64,000 bases of DNA from Lachnospiraceae bacterium (lineage in GTDB: Bacteria; Bacillota_A; Clostridia; Lachnospirales; Lachnospiraceae): NCBI GenBank assembly GCA_021770615.1, contig JAETQR010000003.1:62001-126000 (forward strand). Reading direction: 5' to 3'. The position numbers were made by a program, and so were the translations under genes. A model generated the notes under the pieces. That model saw only the letters and a list, made by a program, of their open reading frames with translations, was not told where the DNA came from and did no database searches. How positions within the stretch are numbered: the first letter of the stretch is position 1; every line of letters begins with the position of its first letter. Positions 35,568 through 43,903 of the stretch are shown piece after piece.

Positions 35568-35915
35568 TTATTCTTTACCATGCAAATTATAAATTAATTT
35601 TTGTATATTGATCAGCGCATCCTGCTCCGCCGAATTCATGCGGATAAAGTAATGTACAAACTCATGAAATCTTGTCTCGTTTAATCTCTCCGGATTCACC
35701 TGCGCCATTTCGATCTCAACCCTCAAATCACTCACACCCAGAAAATAATCTGTCGTGACCCCAAAGTACTTCGCACATTTAACGATCAATCCATCGCTCA
35801 ACGGAGCTTTATTCCGTTCGATCTTGCTGACACGCTGTTGGGATATATCCAAAACAAAAGCCAATTCTTCCTGAGTGATACCATTTTCTTCCCTTAATTC
35901 TTTCATCCTGCTCAT
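35568..35915 (-). CDS. XRE family helix-turn-helix regulator
   Basis: Small regulator of 115 aa with an N-terminal HTH_3 domain (LREENGITQEELAFVLDISQ followed by QRVSKIERN) and a C-terminal helical part. Start at 35915 has GGTGAGG nine bases upstream. It precedes agrA-agrC on the same strand and may be co-transcribed with them, giving the system a second input. Confidence 0.88.
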   Translation of the reverse strand: MSRMKELREENGITQEELAFVLDISQQRVSKIERNKAPLSDGLIVKCAKYFGVTTDYFLGVSDLRVEIEMAQVNPERLNETRFHEFVHYFIRMNSAEQDALINIQKLIYNLHGKE

Positions 35916-35942
35916 AAAATACAACCTCACCTTTTTGTATTA

Positions 35943-35948
35943 TTATAA
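35943..35948 (-). promoter_or_regulatory. -10 box upstream of the XRE gene
   Basis: Minus-strand TATAAT about 30 bp before the XRE start; the -35 region is not convincing. Confidence 0.45.
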
Positions 35949-35990
35949 TGAGTAAATACACTTTTATTCCATGCCAGCTTGTTGTATTTA

Positions 35991-36066
35991 TGATACTTTA
36001 TTGTATCCTGGGGAAATTTTTTCAGTTTTTGTCAAATGTATTTTATTGATACGTTATATCAGGTAT
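35991..36066. promoter_or_regulatory. Two GATAC/GTATC dyads upstream of the XRE gene
   Basis: GATAC-N6-GTATC (35991-36006) and GATAC-N10-GTATC (36047-36066), 56 bp apart, in the otherwise gene-free stretch 35916-36221. They could be binding sites for the XRE protein or AgrA. Nothing else is seen in this stretch. Confidence 0.4.
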
Positions 36067-36221
36067 CCAGATTTCCTTTGTATGGCAAGCCCGGTGACTC
36101 CACCGGGTTATCGAGTAAGTAATAATATGTATTCTACCATAATTATCCACTACTGTCCAACCCCAAAACTCCTTTCTTTATTTTTTCACTCCACCCAACA
36201 TGTATATGTACTTTCTGCACA

Positions 36222-37541
36222 TCATTCATACGGCAGCTGTGCCAGAAATTTCACCCCATACTTCTCAGCTGCCTTTTTCATACGTGTCACTTTTTTATCC
36301 GAAGGATTCCAGTATAAATATTTTAAATCCGGCATATTGCCGATCACTTCCGCATCATCGGCCTTCATTCCCGGATAACAAACAATTTCCCGTATCCCCG
36401 TGCATGCCACGATATCATCAAACAAAAACGAATATTCTCCGATTTTCTTTGTATAAAACCGAAGGGAACAAAGTTCGTCCTCATATGTTTCATTCATCTT
36501 CGTGTAATTGCACAGACTGAAAATCCCTGTATCGTCCTGATTTCCATCGCGAAAATAAATCTCAAAGCCTTTGGATGCCGATACACGCTCCCCGGGGTAT
36601 CGCGCAAATTTGTGCGGATATTTTTTTATATGATCATTGACTATGGCTTTCAATACTTCCAGATCCGAAAAGAGCGTTTTATCCGTAACAAGTGAAGTAT
36701 CCACATCGATAAAAAGCGCCTCAATACGCCCCGTATGTTCCGATCTGCTTTCAATCCGGTATCTGTCCCCCAGTTCTTCACCAAGCAGAATCTCCAGCCT
36801 TTCGTGCCCCTCATATCCTGCCAAAATTCCTTTTTCTTTAAATAACGGGCCCCAAAGTGAACTCCACTTCCGGTACTCCTCTTCTTCAAAACCGGAAAAA
36901 TGCAGATATTTCAAGTCCGGTATCTCCAAAACAGGAGTAATATCATCCGCTACCACACATCGCTGCATATCCAGATACAGATATGGAATATCTGTAAATA
37001 CGGAAAACCCGCTCAAAGGGATCCGTCCCTCCGAAACACTGCTTAGCCCCCACTCTTCGGCACAAAGCTTCTGGAATGTATCATGGTAGCCCCGCTCTCT
37101 TCCCTCCGTTATCTCATAGGTATTATCCTCATTGGAAAATACCAGAATACCGTCTCTTTTTTTGTATCCAAAAGCATTTTGACTATATGTAACATCAAAA
37201 TAATGATCCTTATCGATCATAAAACAGTCTGGATTTTCTTTGATGTACTGTGACACGATGGCCTGGATCTGCTGGCAGTCGGTTAGCAGATGGCGTGATC
37301 CTGATGCCGGATGAGTGACCGTTATATTCAGGGACGTAACCTTATGTCCCTCAAACTGCACATGGTCAAGCTGATAGTCTTCCGGGCTGAATGTTTCTGC
37401 TATTTTTTGTTTTAATGGGGACAAGATCCTCCACTCACGATAATATCTAACTGCCCACGAAGTCCCTGCGAGAAGAAACAAAACAATAGCTGACAAGACA
37501 ACGACACGAATGGTTTTATTCATTTTCATAAACCGGGCCAT
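36222..37541 (-). CDS. Membrane-anchored protein of unknown function with internal duplication
   Basis: A 439-aa protein not recognised as a named family. An N-terminal membrane helix (about 10-32) is followed by an extracellular region. Two related halves are visible: a block with LTDCQQIQAIVSQYIKENP and a later one with FSDLEVLKAIVNDHIKKYP, each followed by a beta-rich stretch and a section of the type PDLKYLHF / PDLKYLYWN, which recalls leucine-rich-repeat edges. GGGGGAG lies five bases before the start. It is the last gene of an operon with the BIG2/toxin-like gene and the CPCC gene. Confidence 0.7.
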   Translation of the reverse strand: MARFMKMNKTIRVVVLSAIVLFLLAGTSWAVRYYREWRILSPLKQKIAETFSPEDYQLDHVQFEGHKVTSLNITVTHPASGSRHLLTDCQQIQAIVSQYIKENPDCFMIDKDHYFDVTYSQNAFGYKKRDGILVFSNEDNTYEITEGRERGYHDTFQKLCAEEWGLSSVSEGRIPLSGFSVFTDIPYLYLDMQRCVVADDITPVLEIPDLKYLHFSGFEEEEYRKWSSLWGPLFKEKGILAGYEGHERLEILLGEELGDRYRIESRSEHTGRIEALFIDVDTSLVTDKTLFSDLEVLKAIVNDHIKKYPHKFARYPGERVSASKGFEIYFRDGNQDDTGIFSLCNYTKMNETYEDELCSLRFYTKKIGEYSFLFDDIVACTGIREIVCYPGMKADDAEVIGNMPDLKYLYWNPSDKKVTRMKKAAEKYGVKFLAQLPYE

Positions 37542-37587
37542 GTGCGCTCCCCCCTTTTATTTCCGGGACCTGTTTCTGCAAAATTAA

Positions 37588-37791
37588 CTACAGCTCTTTT
37601 TCATCATGTCCGGATTTATAGAGCCTTCTTGCCTCATTCAGGCACAATTTATTGGCGCCTCCGGAATATTCCGGATCTGCATACTGGACTCCGTCATCCT
37701 CCCAGCCGCATATCTCACAGATTTCATATGTACCGGGCGGTTTCTCATATAAGGTAGGATTCCCACAACACGGACATTTATATCGCTTCAT
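37588..37791 (-). CDS. CPCC-type cysteine-rich small protein
   Basis: A 67-aa cytoplasmic protein with two Cys pairs, YKCPCCGNPTL and CEICGWEDD, and a downstream NEARRLY segment, matching the cysteine-rich CPCC family; it should bind a zinc ion. Start at 37791 is preferred because GAGGGG stands seven bases before it. It begins 12 bp after the stop of a secreted toxin-like gene and could be its immunity or partner protein, which is inference from position. Confidence 0.82.
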   Translation of the reverse strand: MKRYKCPCCGNPTLYEKPPGTYEICEICGWEDDGVQYADPEYSGGANKLCLNEARRLYKSGHDEKEL

Positions 37792-37802
37792 TTTGTATCC
37801 CC

Positions 37803-38465
37803 TCACTGCCTGTTAAAGTAATCAATCCCATCCGTTGGTTTAAAATACGTCCGGATGACCCCATCATAGGACAGCACCAGAAATTCATTCGTATCTGTGT
37901 TATAAATCAGGATGTCCCCATCTGCCTCGGTCTTCTTTAATATATTAGCACCAGATGAATGGATGAGATTATTAGCGCCCTCTAAATACTGTTCTTTCGT
38001 TATATTCCCAAATTCAGCACCATGTTTTGCATAATGTGAATCCAATAATTGCTGCGTTCTGAAATTTATTGTACCATCCTTACCAGTTCCAGACGATACC
38101 TGACTCTGATCGGTCGTTCCTTCCGTATCCCTTTGAATGACGGTAATCCTGCATGTCGCTTCTTTCTTTGTTCCCCTGATGCTTGCGGTTATCGTCGCCG
38201 TTCCCTTTTTCTTTCCCTTTACAACCCCTTTTGGGGAAACAGAAGCAATCTTTTTATTACTGGATTTAAAAGTCACCCTCTTTTTAACCGGTTTTACACT
38301 GGCTTTTAGTTTGAAAGTTTCTCCTGCCTGCAGCGTATGCTTCGTTTTGTTTAGAGAAATCGTTACTTTTTTTGCGCCTGCGTCAGTCTGATGTTCGATC
38401 ATGCCGAAAGAAACCGCCATGATCAAAAACAGCGTGATCACAAGAAACCGCCTTGTTTTTTTCAT
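37803..38465 (-). CDS. Secreted BIG2-domain protein with nuclease-toxin-like C-terminus
   Basis: A 220-aa exported protein. A signal peptide (about 1-30) is followed by one BIG2-type Ig-like domain (about 33-112; SSNKKIASVSPKGVVKGKKK), a short Ser/Thr linker, and an 85-residue C-terminal domain. That domain runs LLDSHYAKHGAEFG, then EYLEGANNLI, GDILIYNTDTNEFLVLSYDG and IRTYFKP, ending DYFNRQ. This pattern is seen at the C-termini of polymorphic toxins with a barnase/EndoU-like RNase fold. Catalytic competence is inferred, not shown. It leads an operon with a CPCC protein. It could instead be a surface enzyme. Confidence 0.68.
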   Translation of the reverse strand: MKKTRRFLVITLFLIMAVSFGMIEHQTDAGAKKVTISLNKTKHTLQAGETFKLKASVKPVKKRVTFKSSNKKIASVSPKGVVKGKKKGTATITASIRGTKKEATCRITVIQRDTEGTTDQSQVSSGTGKDGTINFRTQQLLDSHYAKHGAEFGNITKEQYLEGANNLIHSSGANILKKTEADGDILIYNTDTNEFLVLSYDGVIRTYFKPTDGIDYFNRQ

Positions 38466-38525
38466 AAAATCATCCTTTCCCGGTATTTTTACAATGGTGC
38501 CGACCAGTACATAATGTCCTTTTTT

Positions 38526-38554
38526 ATTATAAATTCTTTTTCAGGGATTGTAAA
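38526..38554 (-). promoter_or_regulatory. Promoter of the BIG2/toxin-like operon
   Basis: Minus-strand TTTACA (38549-38554), 17-bp spacer, TATAAT (38526-38531). Confidence 0.75.
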
Positions 38555-38578
38555 TGATAACGTGTTCATTTTTACATC

Positions 38579-38607
38579 TTTACACAGCCATATAGGTATG
38601 TTATGAT
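38579..38607 (+). promoter_or_regulatory. Promoter of the 261-aa membrane protein gene
   Basis: TTTACA (38579-38584), 17-bp spacer, TATGAT (38602-38607). It is back to back with the promoter of the BIG2 operon, 25 bp apart. Confidence 0.72.
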
Positions 38608-38636
38608 AAAGAAAATCCGTATAGAGGAGTTTCCAA

Positions 38637-39422
38637 ATGAGTAAAGTCAAGAAAGCCGTTATTATTTTCAGTTTTGTTACGATCGCAGTTCTGATCGTTT
38701 GTGTATATTTTGTCTGGCACAGACAGCAGAACTGGCCGGTCCGATTTCATTCGGAACTGGATCATTTTTTCGGGGAGGGGAACTGGGAATATCTCTCGGA
38801 GGAGACAAAGGAAAGCAGGATGTATACCGTACGCTATTACTCCGACGTCCCAGCCATTGCTAATAAAGAGTTTCCCGGGGATTACCATAACTGGGATATC
38901 TGTTTCTCCAATCGGAATGGAGAAAAGGAGATCTGGACGATCACAGATCATGCCATGAAGATCAACCATTCCAAAAAGAAGCTTTTCAGTGCAGACAGAT
39001 TTTCTACAAAACAGGCATTTCTCCGTGAACTGATGGAGGTCTCTTTTTCAGCCGCAGAAGACAAGATCCATAAAGAACTGCTGCAAAAGCTTTTACCAGA
39101 GAAAGAAGCTGCCTGCCTTGAAGCAGAACTTTCCTATCATGGCGGGAATCCTGATCCTGAACTATTTGAAGAACTGGCCAAACAGCCTTGGTTTACGGCC
39201 AATCAGGTGTCCGCCATTGATTATCTTTCCTGTGACCTTTATGATTTTTATCTGCGGATCCAGGCACACGATTACAGAGTGGCAAAACTATCAGAACGTG
39301 AGCGTCAGCATTTGATGGGCAGTCTCGGTGAACTCGAGAACATGCTGCTTGATACCTATGGGGAATATACTGATTATGAAATCTATCTTGATTCCGGACA
39401 CACTGCCCAACATTCAAAATAA
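38637..39422 (+). CDS. Membrane-anchored protein of unknown function
   Basis: A 261-aa protein, not recognised. One N-terminal transmembrane helix (about 7-27) is followed by a soluble, charged region with several Trp residues (WEYLSEETKES, NWDICF, EIWTITDHAM) and a helical C-terminal half. RBS GAGGAG is nine bases before the start. It is divergent from the BIG2/toxin-like operon and followed by trpS with its own promoter. Confidence 0.7.
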   Translation: MSKVKKAVIIFSFVTIAVLIVCVYFVWHRQQNWPVRFHSELDHFFGEGNWEYLSEETKESRMYTVRYYSDVPAIANKEFPGDYHNWDICFSNRNGEKEIWTITDHAMKINHSKKKLFSADRFSTKQAFLRELMEVSFSAAEDKIHKELLQKLLPEKEAACLEAELSYHGGNPDPELFEELAKQPWFTANQVSAIDYLSCDLYDFYLRIQAHDYRVAKLSERERQHLMGSLGELENMLLDTYGEYTDYEIYLDSGHTAQHSK

Positions 39423-39431
39423 AAGCTCTGA

Positions 39432-39460
39432 TTGACTTTTTATAAGAATAATTATAGAAT
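39432..39460 (+). promoter_or_regulatory. Promoter of trpS
   Basis: TTGACT (39432-39437), 17-bp spacer, TAGAAT (39455-39460). The leader is short and contains no T-box. Confidence 0.75.
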
Positions 39461-39505
39461 TAGGATAGTTTTTAAAAAGCATTAGAAAGGATTTATGATA
39501 TTACT

Positions 39506-40549
39506 ATGAAAAAAATTATTTTGACGGGTGACCGGCCAACCGGAAGACTTCATGTCGGGCACTATGCAGGTTCACTGAAACGACGGGTCGAACTCCAGAA
39601 TTCCGGTGAATTCGATGATATTTATATTATGATTGCAGATGCTCAGGCACTGACTGACAATTTTGACAATCCTGAAAAGGTTCGAAGCAACATTTCGGAA
39701 GTGGCTCTTGATTATATGTCATGCGGGCTCGACCCGGAAAAGTCCAATCTGTTTGTTCAATCTTATGTTTCTGAATTAACCGAACTGACTTTTTACTATA
39801 TGAATCTTGTGACTGTTTCCCGGCTCAAACGTAACCCAACAGTAAAATCTGAAATTTCGATGCGCGGATTTAATTCCAGCATTCCGGTAGGTTTCTTTAC
39901 CTATCCGATCAGCCAGACTGCAGATATCACCGCTTTTAAAGCAACGACCGTTCCAGTCGGCGATGACCAGCTCCCTATGATCGAACAGGCAAGAGAAATT
40001 GTCCGCAGTTTCAATGCCACTTACGATGAAGTTCTCGTAGAGCCAAAAGCGCTTCTTCCTGAGAATGAAGTATGTATGCGCCTTCCCGGCACAGACGGTA
40101 AAGCAAAAATGAGTAAGTCTCTCGGAAACTGTATCTATCTCTCTGACACCCCGGATGATATCCGCAAAAAGGTCATGAGCATGTATACGGATCCGGATCA
40201 CATACGCATAGAAGATCCCGGAAAACTCGAAGGGAACACCGTATTTACTTATTTAGATGCATTCTGTCACGACGAACACTTTGCCAATCATCTTCCGGAT
40301 TATGCATGTCTGGACGAATTGAAAAATCATTATACAAGCGGCGGACTTGGCGATGTCAAAGTCAAGAAATTCCTTTATGCCGTACTGATGGAAGAACTTG
40401 AACCGATCCAGAAAAGACGTCACGAACTGGAAAAGGATATCCCGGCTGTGATGGAAATCCTCCGGAAAGGCAGCCATAAAGCGAGAGAAACTGCTGCCCG
40501 GACACTTTCTGAGGTAAAACATGCGATGAAGATTGATTATTTCCAATAA
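39506..40549 (+). CDS. trpS: Tryptophanyl-tRNA synthetase
   Basis: Charges tRNA-Trp with tryptophan. The 347-aa protein has the class I signatures [10 protein letters not shown] (HIGH) near residue 16 and [10 protein letters not shown] (KMSKS) near 200, and the Trp-binding region [17 protein letters not shown]. It is the monocistronic form common in Clostridia and is bounded by a good promoter and a strong hairpin. Confidence 0.95.
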   Translation: MKKIILTGDRPTGRLHVGHYAGSLKRRVELQNSGEFDDIYIMIADAQALTDNFDNPEKVRSNISEVALDYMSCGLDPEKSNLFVQSYVSELTELTFYYMNLVTVSRLKRNPTVKSEISMRGFNSSIPVGFFTYPISQTADITAFKATTVPVGDDQLPMIEQAREIVRSFNATYDEVLVEPKALLPENEVCMRLPGTDGKAKMSKSLGNCIYLSDTPDDIRKKVMSMYTDPDHIRIEDPGKLEGNTVFTYLDAFCHDEHFANHLPDYACLDELKNHYTSGGLGDVKVKKFLYAVLMEELEPIQKRRHELEKDIPAVMEILRKGSHKARETAARTLSEVKHAMKIDYFQ

Positions 40550-40581
40550 TTTCCAACTATCATTTTGCAATCTATACAATC

Positions 40582-40625
40582 ACACCCCGTCCGGTGATAT
40601 TTTTAACTCTCACCAGACGGGGTGT
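40582..40625. terminator. Terminator between trpS and the GH9 gene
   Basis: 16-bp stem with one mismatch: ACACCCCGTCCGGTGA (40582-40597) and TCACCAGACGGGGTGT (40610-40625). Suited to both convergent genes, although the U-tract is poor. Confidence 0.72.
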
Positions 40626-40663
40626 AACTATCTTCGCCAGGTTATCCTGATCCTAAGATCCAT

Positions 40664-43291
40664 TTACTTAACCACTACTTTCAATTTCCATTTCTTCTTT
40701 CCGATTGAAAACGTCACCGTATACTTTCCTTTCTTCTTACCGGTTATCTGATACTGCTTCTGCGTTGACGTCTGCTTTTTCAATTTCACAGCCAGTTTCT
40801 TTTTTGGATATTTCAATTTTACTTTCGTCTTTTTTGCCACACCGGACAAAGCCACATTAGCCTTCTTCCCGCGTTTTATCGTAAGTTTCTTTTTGGACAG
40901 GCGGACCTTCATCTGTGTTGCATCAGTTGCTTTCCCTGCTCCGCCAGGGGACGGCGGCACGATCGAACCAGAAGTATTTCCAGACGCCAAAGCTCCGCCC
41001 CCCAATAACGCAGAAGCATCTCCTACAGCCGCCGGACTCCCCGTACTGTCTGGTTTTTCATCCTCTCCCGTCCCGATCCCGGATGGGGCAGAAGTACCAC
41101 CCGGCTCCGAAGTCTCTGGTACAGATGGGACGAAACTACTTCCCGGTTCCGGCGTTCCTGTCACGGATGGGACGAACGTACTCCCCGGTTCCGGCGTTCC
41201 TGTCACGGATGGGACGAAACTACTGCCCGGTTCCGGTGTTTTCGTTGCAGATGGTTCCGGCCTTTCTCCCTGTACCGGCTCTTTTGTCTCGTCCCCGCCG
41301 GGATTTGCAGCGCACACAGCGGACGCATCGATCCGGTAATCCGTATCTAACATCTGGCATCCATCTGCTTTATTGACAGCATAAAGCCCCGCTGCCGCAG
41401 CCACCAGAGAGGCATTATAATCAAGTGCGACCTCATTACAGACATAACATTTCATATCATCATGATAAAAGTAATTGCTGTCACTCTGCACATCTACTGA
41501 AGCATATGAATCTTTCCCCTGATTGGAAGAACCATCTGAAATCCCGCCACACAGGGCGCCGAGAAGCACTTTCTGGTTTGTGCGGCCATTATTAAAATCA
41601 TCATAACTGGCACAGCCGGATGCCGCCCGGTGATGCGGGTTCTTACTGGAAAATGCATTGTACCCAACGACATAACAGCGCCCGGTGCTGTTCGCACCAA
41701 GAAGATAATTCATCTGCTCCTTTGCCCAATCCGTATATGTCGTACTCCCCGTATTTTTGTCATAGCAGAGCGCCTCAAACTGAAGCGCTGTGTTGTACCT
41801 TGCCGACCCCCACGCACTGACATATGTATAGCCATCACATACTTTTTTGTTACAGTATGAATCGAGGCTTGACTTTGTATGAGACCATCCCTTTCCATAG
41901 GACAGCGCCGCCACACTGACATTATCCCAGCAGTTTAAGTATCCCGCATTCAGACCGGATACATATTCCTCATATTTTGAACGGTACTTCTCTTCTCCCG
42001 TCGCTTTATAAAGCCAGATCGCTGCCAGAGACAGATCATCCTGCCAGCCGCTCCCATTATAAAATCCTGCTGCTTTACTGCCGGATGAATTCGCTTTTGG
42101 CATTGTATCTGCATATTCAAATAATTTCTTTGCACACGACAGATAAGTCTCCGATTTTGCATCATCCGGGAAATTATATGCATGGATCGCCAGCGCCGCG
42201 GCAGTCTCCCCCACAATGTCCGTACACGGCTCGGCATCACTCGTAAAATAAGCTTCGTTGCTCCGGTCTGCCTGCGTCTCCGGCGCTCCCCAGTAAGCGT
42301 GGTCGGTACCGCCATCTCCTACCTGATAACAGTAAGCCGCCACGCCGTCTCCCACATCATCTGGTATCATACAGTTGACAAAATAATCACAGAAATGTTC
42401 CATGATCGTTTTGTAATGGGAAAGCTGGCCTGTCTCACCGAAGGCCTCACCGAATTCCGCATACGCAAGTCCAAGCATCGTCGCTGAGTACGCCTGTGGC
42501 AGATTAAACTTGGCATGATCCCCGGCATCGTGGAATCCACCGCTCACATCTACTGTTTTTTCGTTGTAAACCGCCTGACTGTCACACGTGTGGCAGTTTC
42601 CACGGTATCCATCATTGGCCCCATATTTCTTTCCGGATGCTACAAGAGACTTCTCTGCCACCTGTCCACCGCACATATTGGCGTCATAAAAATAAAGGGA
42701 ATACTGCAGCAATTTTGCAAAATTCGCTTTTGACTCATATGTATTACCGGTATTTCCGCCTGTGGAGCCCCCCTCAGAAGTCTTCTCCCCGGTCAGTTTG
42801 GCAGAAAGGATCTCATACGAAATGCTGCCTTTTATATTAGCAAACTGTACCCCGAACGCCCATATATTTTCATCCCCTGACGTCGTGTAAGGGGTGAGGT
42901 CGATCGACACCTTCTGCTCTGCGCCGGATAAGTTCACCCAGTCGCCATGCTCCCAGTTTTCGCCATAACCAAAATACGCCTGGGCTCCGGCCGTACCTCC
43001 CGTTGACTGCTCGTAACGATTGACCCTGAAAATGATCTCCAACCTGCGGAACCCCGCTTCTCTGAGCTTTGCTGTCGAATCATAGTTCCCCGGAACTCCA
43101 CAGTTTACTTCCACATTTCCTTTGTCCTGAGAGATCATTTCGTTCTGCTCTCCGCTTCCGGAAGACAAGACGATTTCCACACTCTCTGCCCTCACATCAC
43201 TTCCGCCCAAAGGCAAAAAAGGACTAAGCATGGCCAATATAAGCAGCCATACCAGTCCCGTTTTTCTTCCATTTTGTAAACCCATTCTCAT
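40664..43291 (-). CDS. GH9 cellulase with repeats and basic C-terminal domain
   Basis: Secreted endoglucanase-type enzyme of 875 aa. Order: signal peptide; a beta-rich N-terminal module like a carbohydrate-binding domain (about 35-175); GH9 catalytic domain with VDVSGGFHDAGDHAKFNL (catalytic Asp pair), HHRAASG and the catalytic Glu in NEVALDYNASLVAA; a Pro/Ser/Thr linker with 14-residue repeats TGTPEPGSxFVPSV; and a very basic C-terminal domain (many KKK) that likely binds the cell wall or polymer. Start at 43291 has GGAGG five bases upstream. It lies 18 bp behind trxA, probably in the same operon. Confidence 0.92.
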   Translation of the reverse strand: MRMGLQNGRKTGLVWLLILAMLSPFLPLGGSDVRAESVEIVLSSGSGEQNEMISQDKGNVEVNCGVPGNYDSTAKLREAGFRRLEIIFRVNRYEQSTGGTAGAQAYFGYGENWEHGDWVNLSGAEQKVSIDLTPYTTSGDENIWAFGVQFANIKGSISYEILSAKLTGEKTSEGGSTGGNTGNTYESKANFAKLLQYSLYFYDANMCGGQVAEKSLVASGKKYGANDGYRGNCHTCDSQAVYNEKTVDVSGGFHDAGDHAKFNLPQAYSATMLGLAYAEFGEAFGETGQLSHYKTIMEHFCDYFVNCMIPDDVGDGVAAYCYQVGDGGTDHAYWGAPETQADRSNEAYFTSDAEPCTDIVGETAAALAIHAYNFPDDAKSETYLSCAKKLFEYADTMPKANSSGSKAAGFYNGSGWQDDLSLAAIWLYKATGEEKYRSKYEEYVSGLNAGYLNCWDNVSVAALSYGKGWSHTKSSLDSYCNKKVCDGYTYVSAWGSARYNTALQFEALCYDKNTGSTTYTDWAKEQMNYLLGANSTGRCYVVGYNAFSSKNPHHRAASGCASYDDFNNGRTNQKVLLGALCGGISDGSSNQGKDSYASVDVQSDSNYFYHDDMKCYVCNEVALDYNASLVAAAAGLYAVNKADGCQMLDTDYRIDASAVCAANPGGDETKEPVQGERPEPSATKTPEPGSSFVPSVTGTPEPGSTFVPSVTGTPEPGSSFVPSVPETSEPGGTSAPSGIGTGEDEKPDSTGSPAAVGDASALLGGGALASGNTSGSIVPPSPGGAGKATDATQMKVRLSKKKLTIKRGKKANVALSGVAKKTKVKLKYPKKKLAVKLKKQTSTQKQYQITGKKKGKYTVTFSIGKKKWKLKVVVK
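41095..41250 (-). repeat. 42-bp tandem repeats in the GH9 linker
   Basis: About three copies of a 42-bp unit encoding TPEPGSxFVPSVTG, plus a degenerate fourth, in the linker of the GH9 gene. Adjacent copies are nearly identical at the DNA level. Confidence 0.8.
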
Positions 43292-43309
43292 ACCTTCCTC
43301 CATTCGTAC

Positions 43310-43633
43310 TTATTTTAAATGCTTATTTACCGCCGCCAGCAGTTCCCCTTTTGGCATCGCCCCCATCACTTTTTCCACCACTTCTCCTTCTTTAAAAAGC
43401 AGAAATGCCGGTATTCCCGATATCCCGTATTTTTGCGCCAGTTCCATATTCTCATCACAGTTTATCTTTCCCACAGTCAGTCTGCTTTTCTCCTCCTCTG
43501 CAATCTCGTCCACGATCGGTGACATCATTCCACATGGTCCACACCACACCGCCCAAAAATCCACGAGCACAGGTTTGTCTGATTTCAACACCATTTCCTC
43601 AAAATTGTCTGAATTGATCTGCATTGCTGCCAT
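43310..43633 (-). CDS. trxA: Thioredoxin
   Basis: Disulfide reductant of 107 aa with the active site WCGPC in VDFWAVWCGPCGMM and the cis-Pro in GIPAFLLF. AAAGGAGG precedes the start. It follows directly after a small ferredoxin:thioredoxin reductase-like gene, which suggests electrons come from ferredoxin or a related donor rather than from NADPH through TrxB. Confidence 0.95.
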   Translation of the reverse strand: MAAMQINSDNFEEMVLKSDKPVLVDFWAVWCGPCGMMSPIVDEIAEEEKSRLTVGKINCDENMELAQKYGISGIPAFLLFKEGEVVEKVMGAMPKGELLAAVNKHLK

Positions 43634-43651
43634 TTTACTCTCTGCCTCCTT

Positions 43652-43858
43652 TTATTCATCTTTTTCCTTATAATATAACATACAGTGACAATATCCTTCA
43701 AAATCAGGATCGGCAATCTGCTCCCTGAATTCTTTGCACATGCACTTTGTATCTTCACTGATCTGAAGTACACACGGACAATGTCCGTTTTTTGCTTTGA
43801 GACCTGCCTGCACCCGTTCTACAACATCCTTGTCCTCGTTTAACCGAACTGCCATCAT
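43652..43858 (-). CDS. Ferredoxin:thioredoxin reductase catalytic-chain-like protein
   Basis: A 68-aa protein with the cysteine pattern of the FTR catalytic subunit: HCPCVL, KCMCKEF and YCHCMLYY (CPC, CxC, CHC). In FTR these bind a 4Fe-4S cluster and form the redox-active disulfide. The spacing between the first two groups is shorter than in plant FTR, as in other bacterial mini-FTR proteins. It is encoded 18 bp before trxA. The partner variable chain is not present. Confidence 0.83.
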   Translation of the reverse strand: MMAVRLNEDKDVVERVQAGLKAKNGHCPCVLQISEDTKCMCKEFREQIADPDFEGYCHCMLYYKEKDE

Positions 43859-43903
43859 TTACCCTCTCTTTCTTTTCTGATCAAAAACAGTACATAACGG
43901 TAG

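Noticed and set aside
39461..39505. T-box leader before trpS
   Set aside because: The leader between promoter and start is only about 40 bases, with no antiterminator or T-box sequence.
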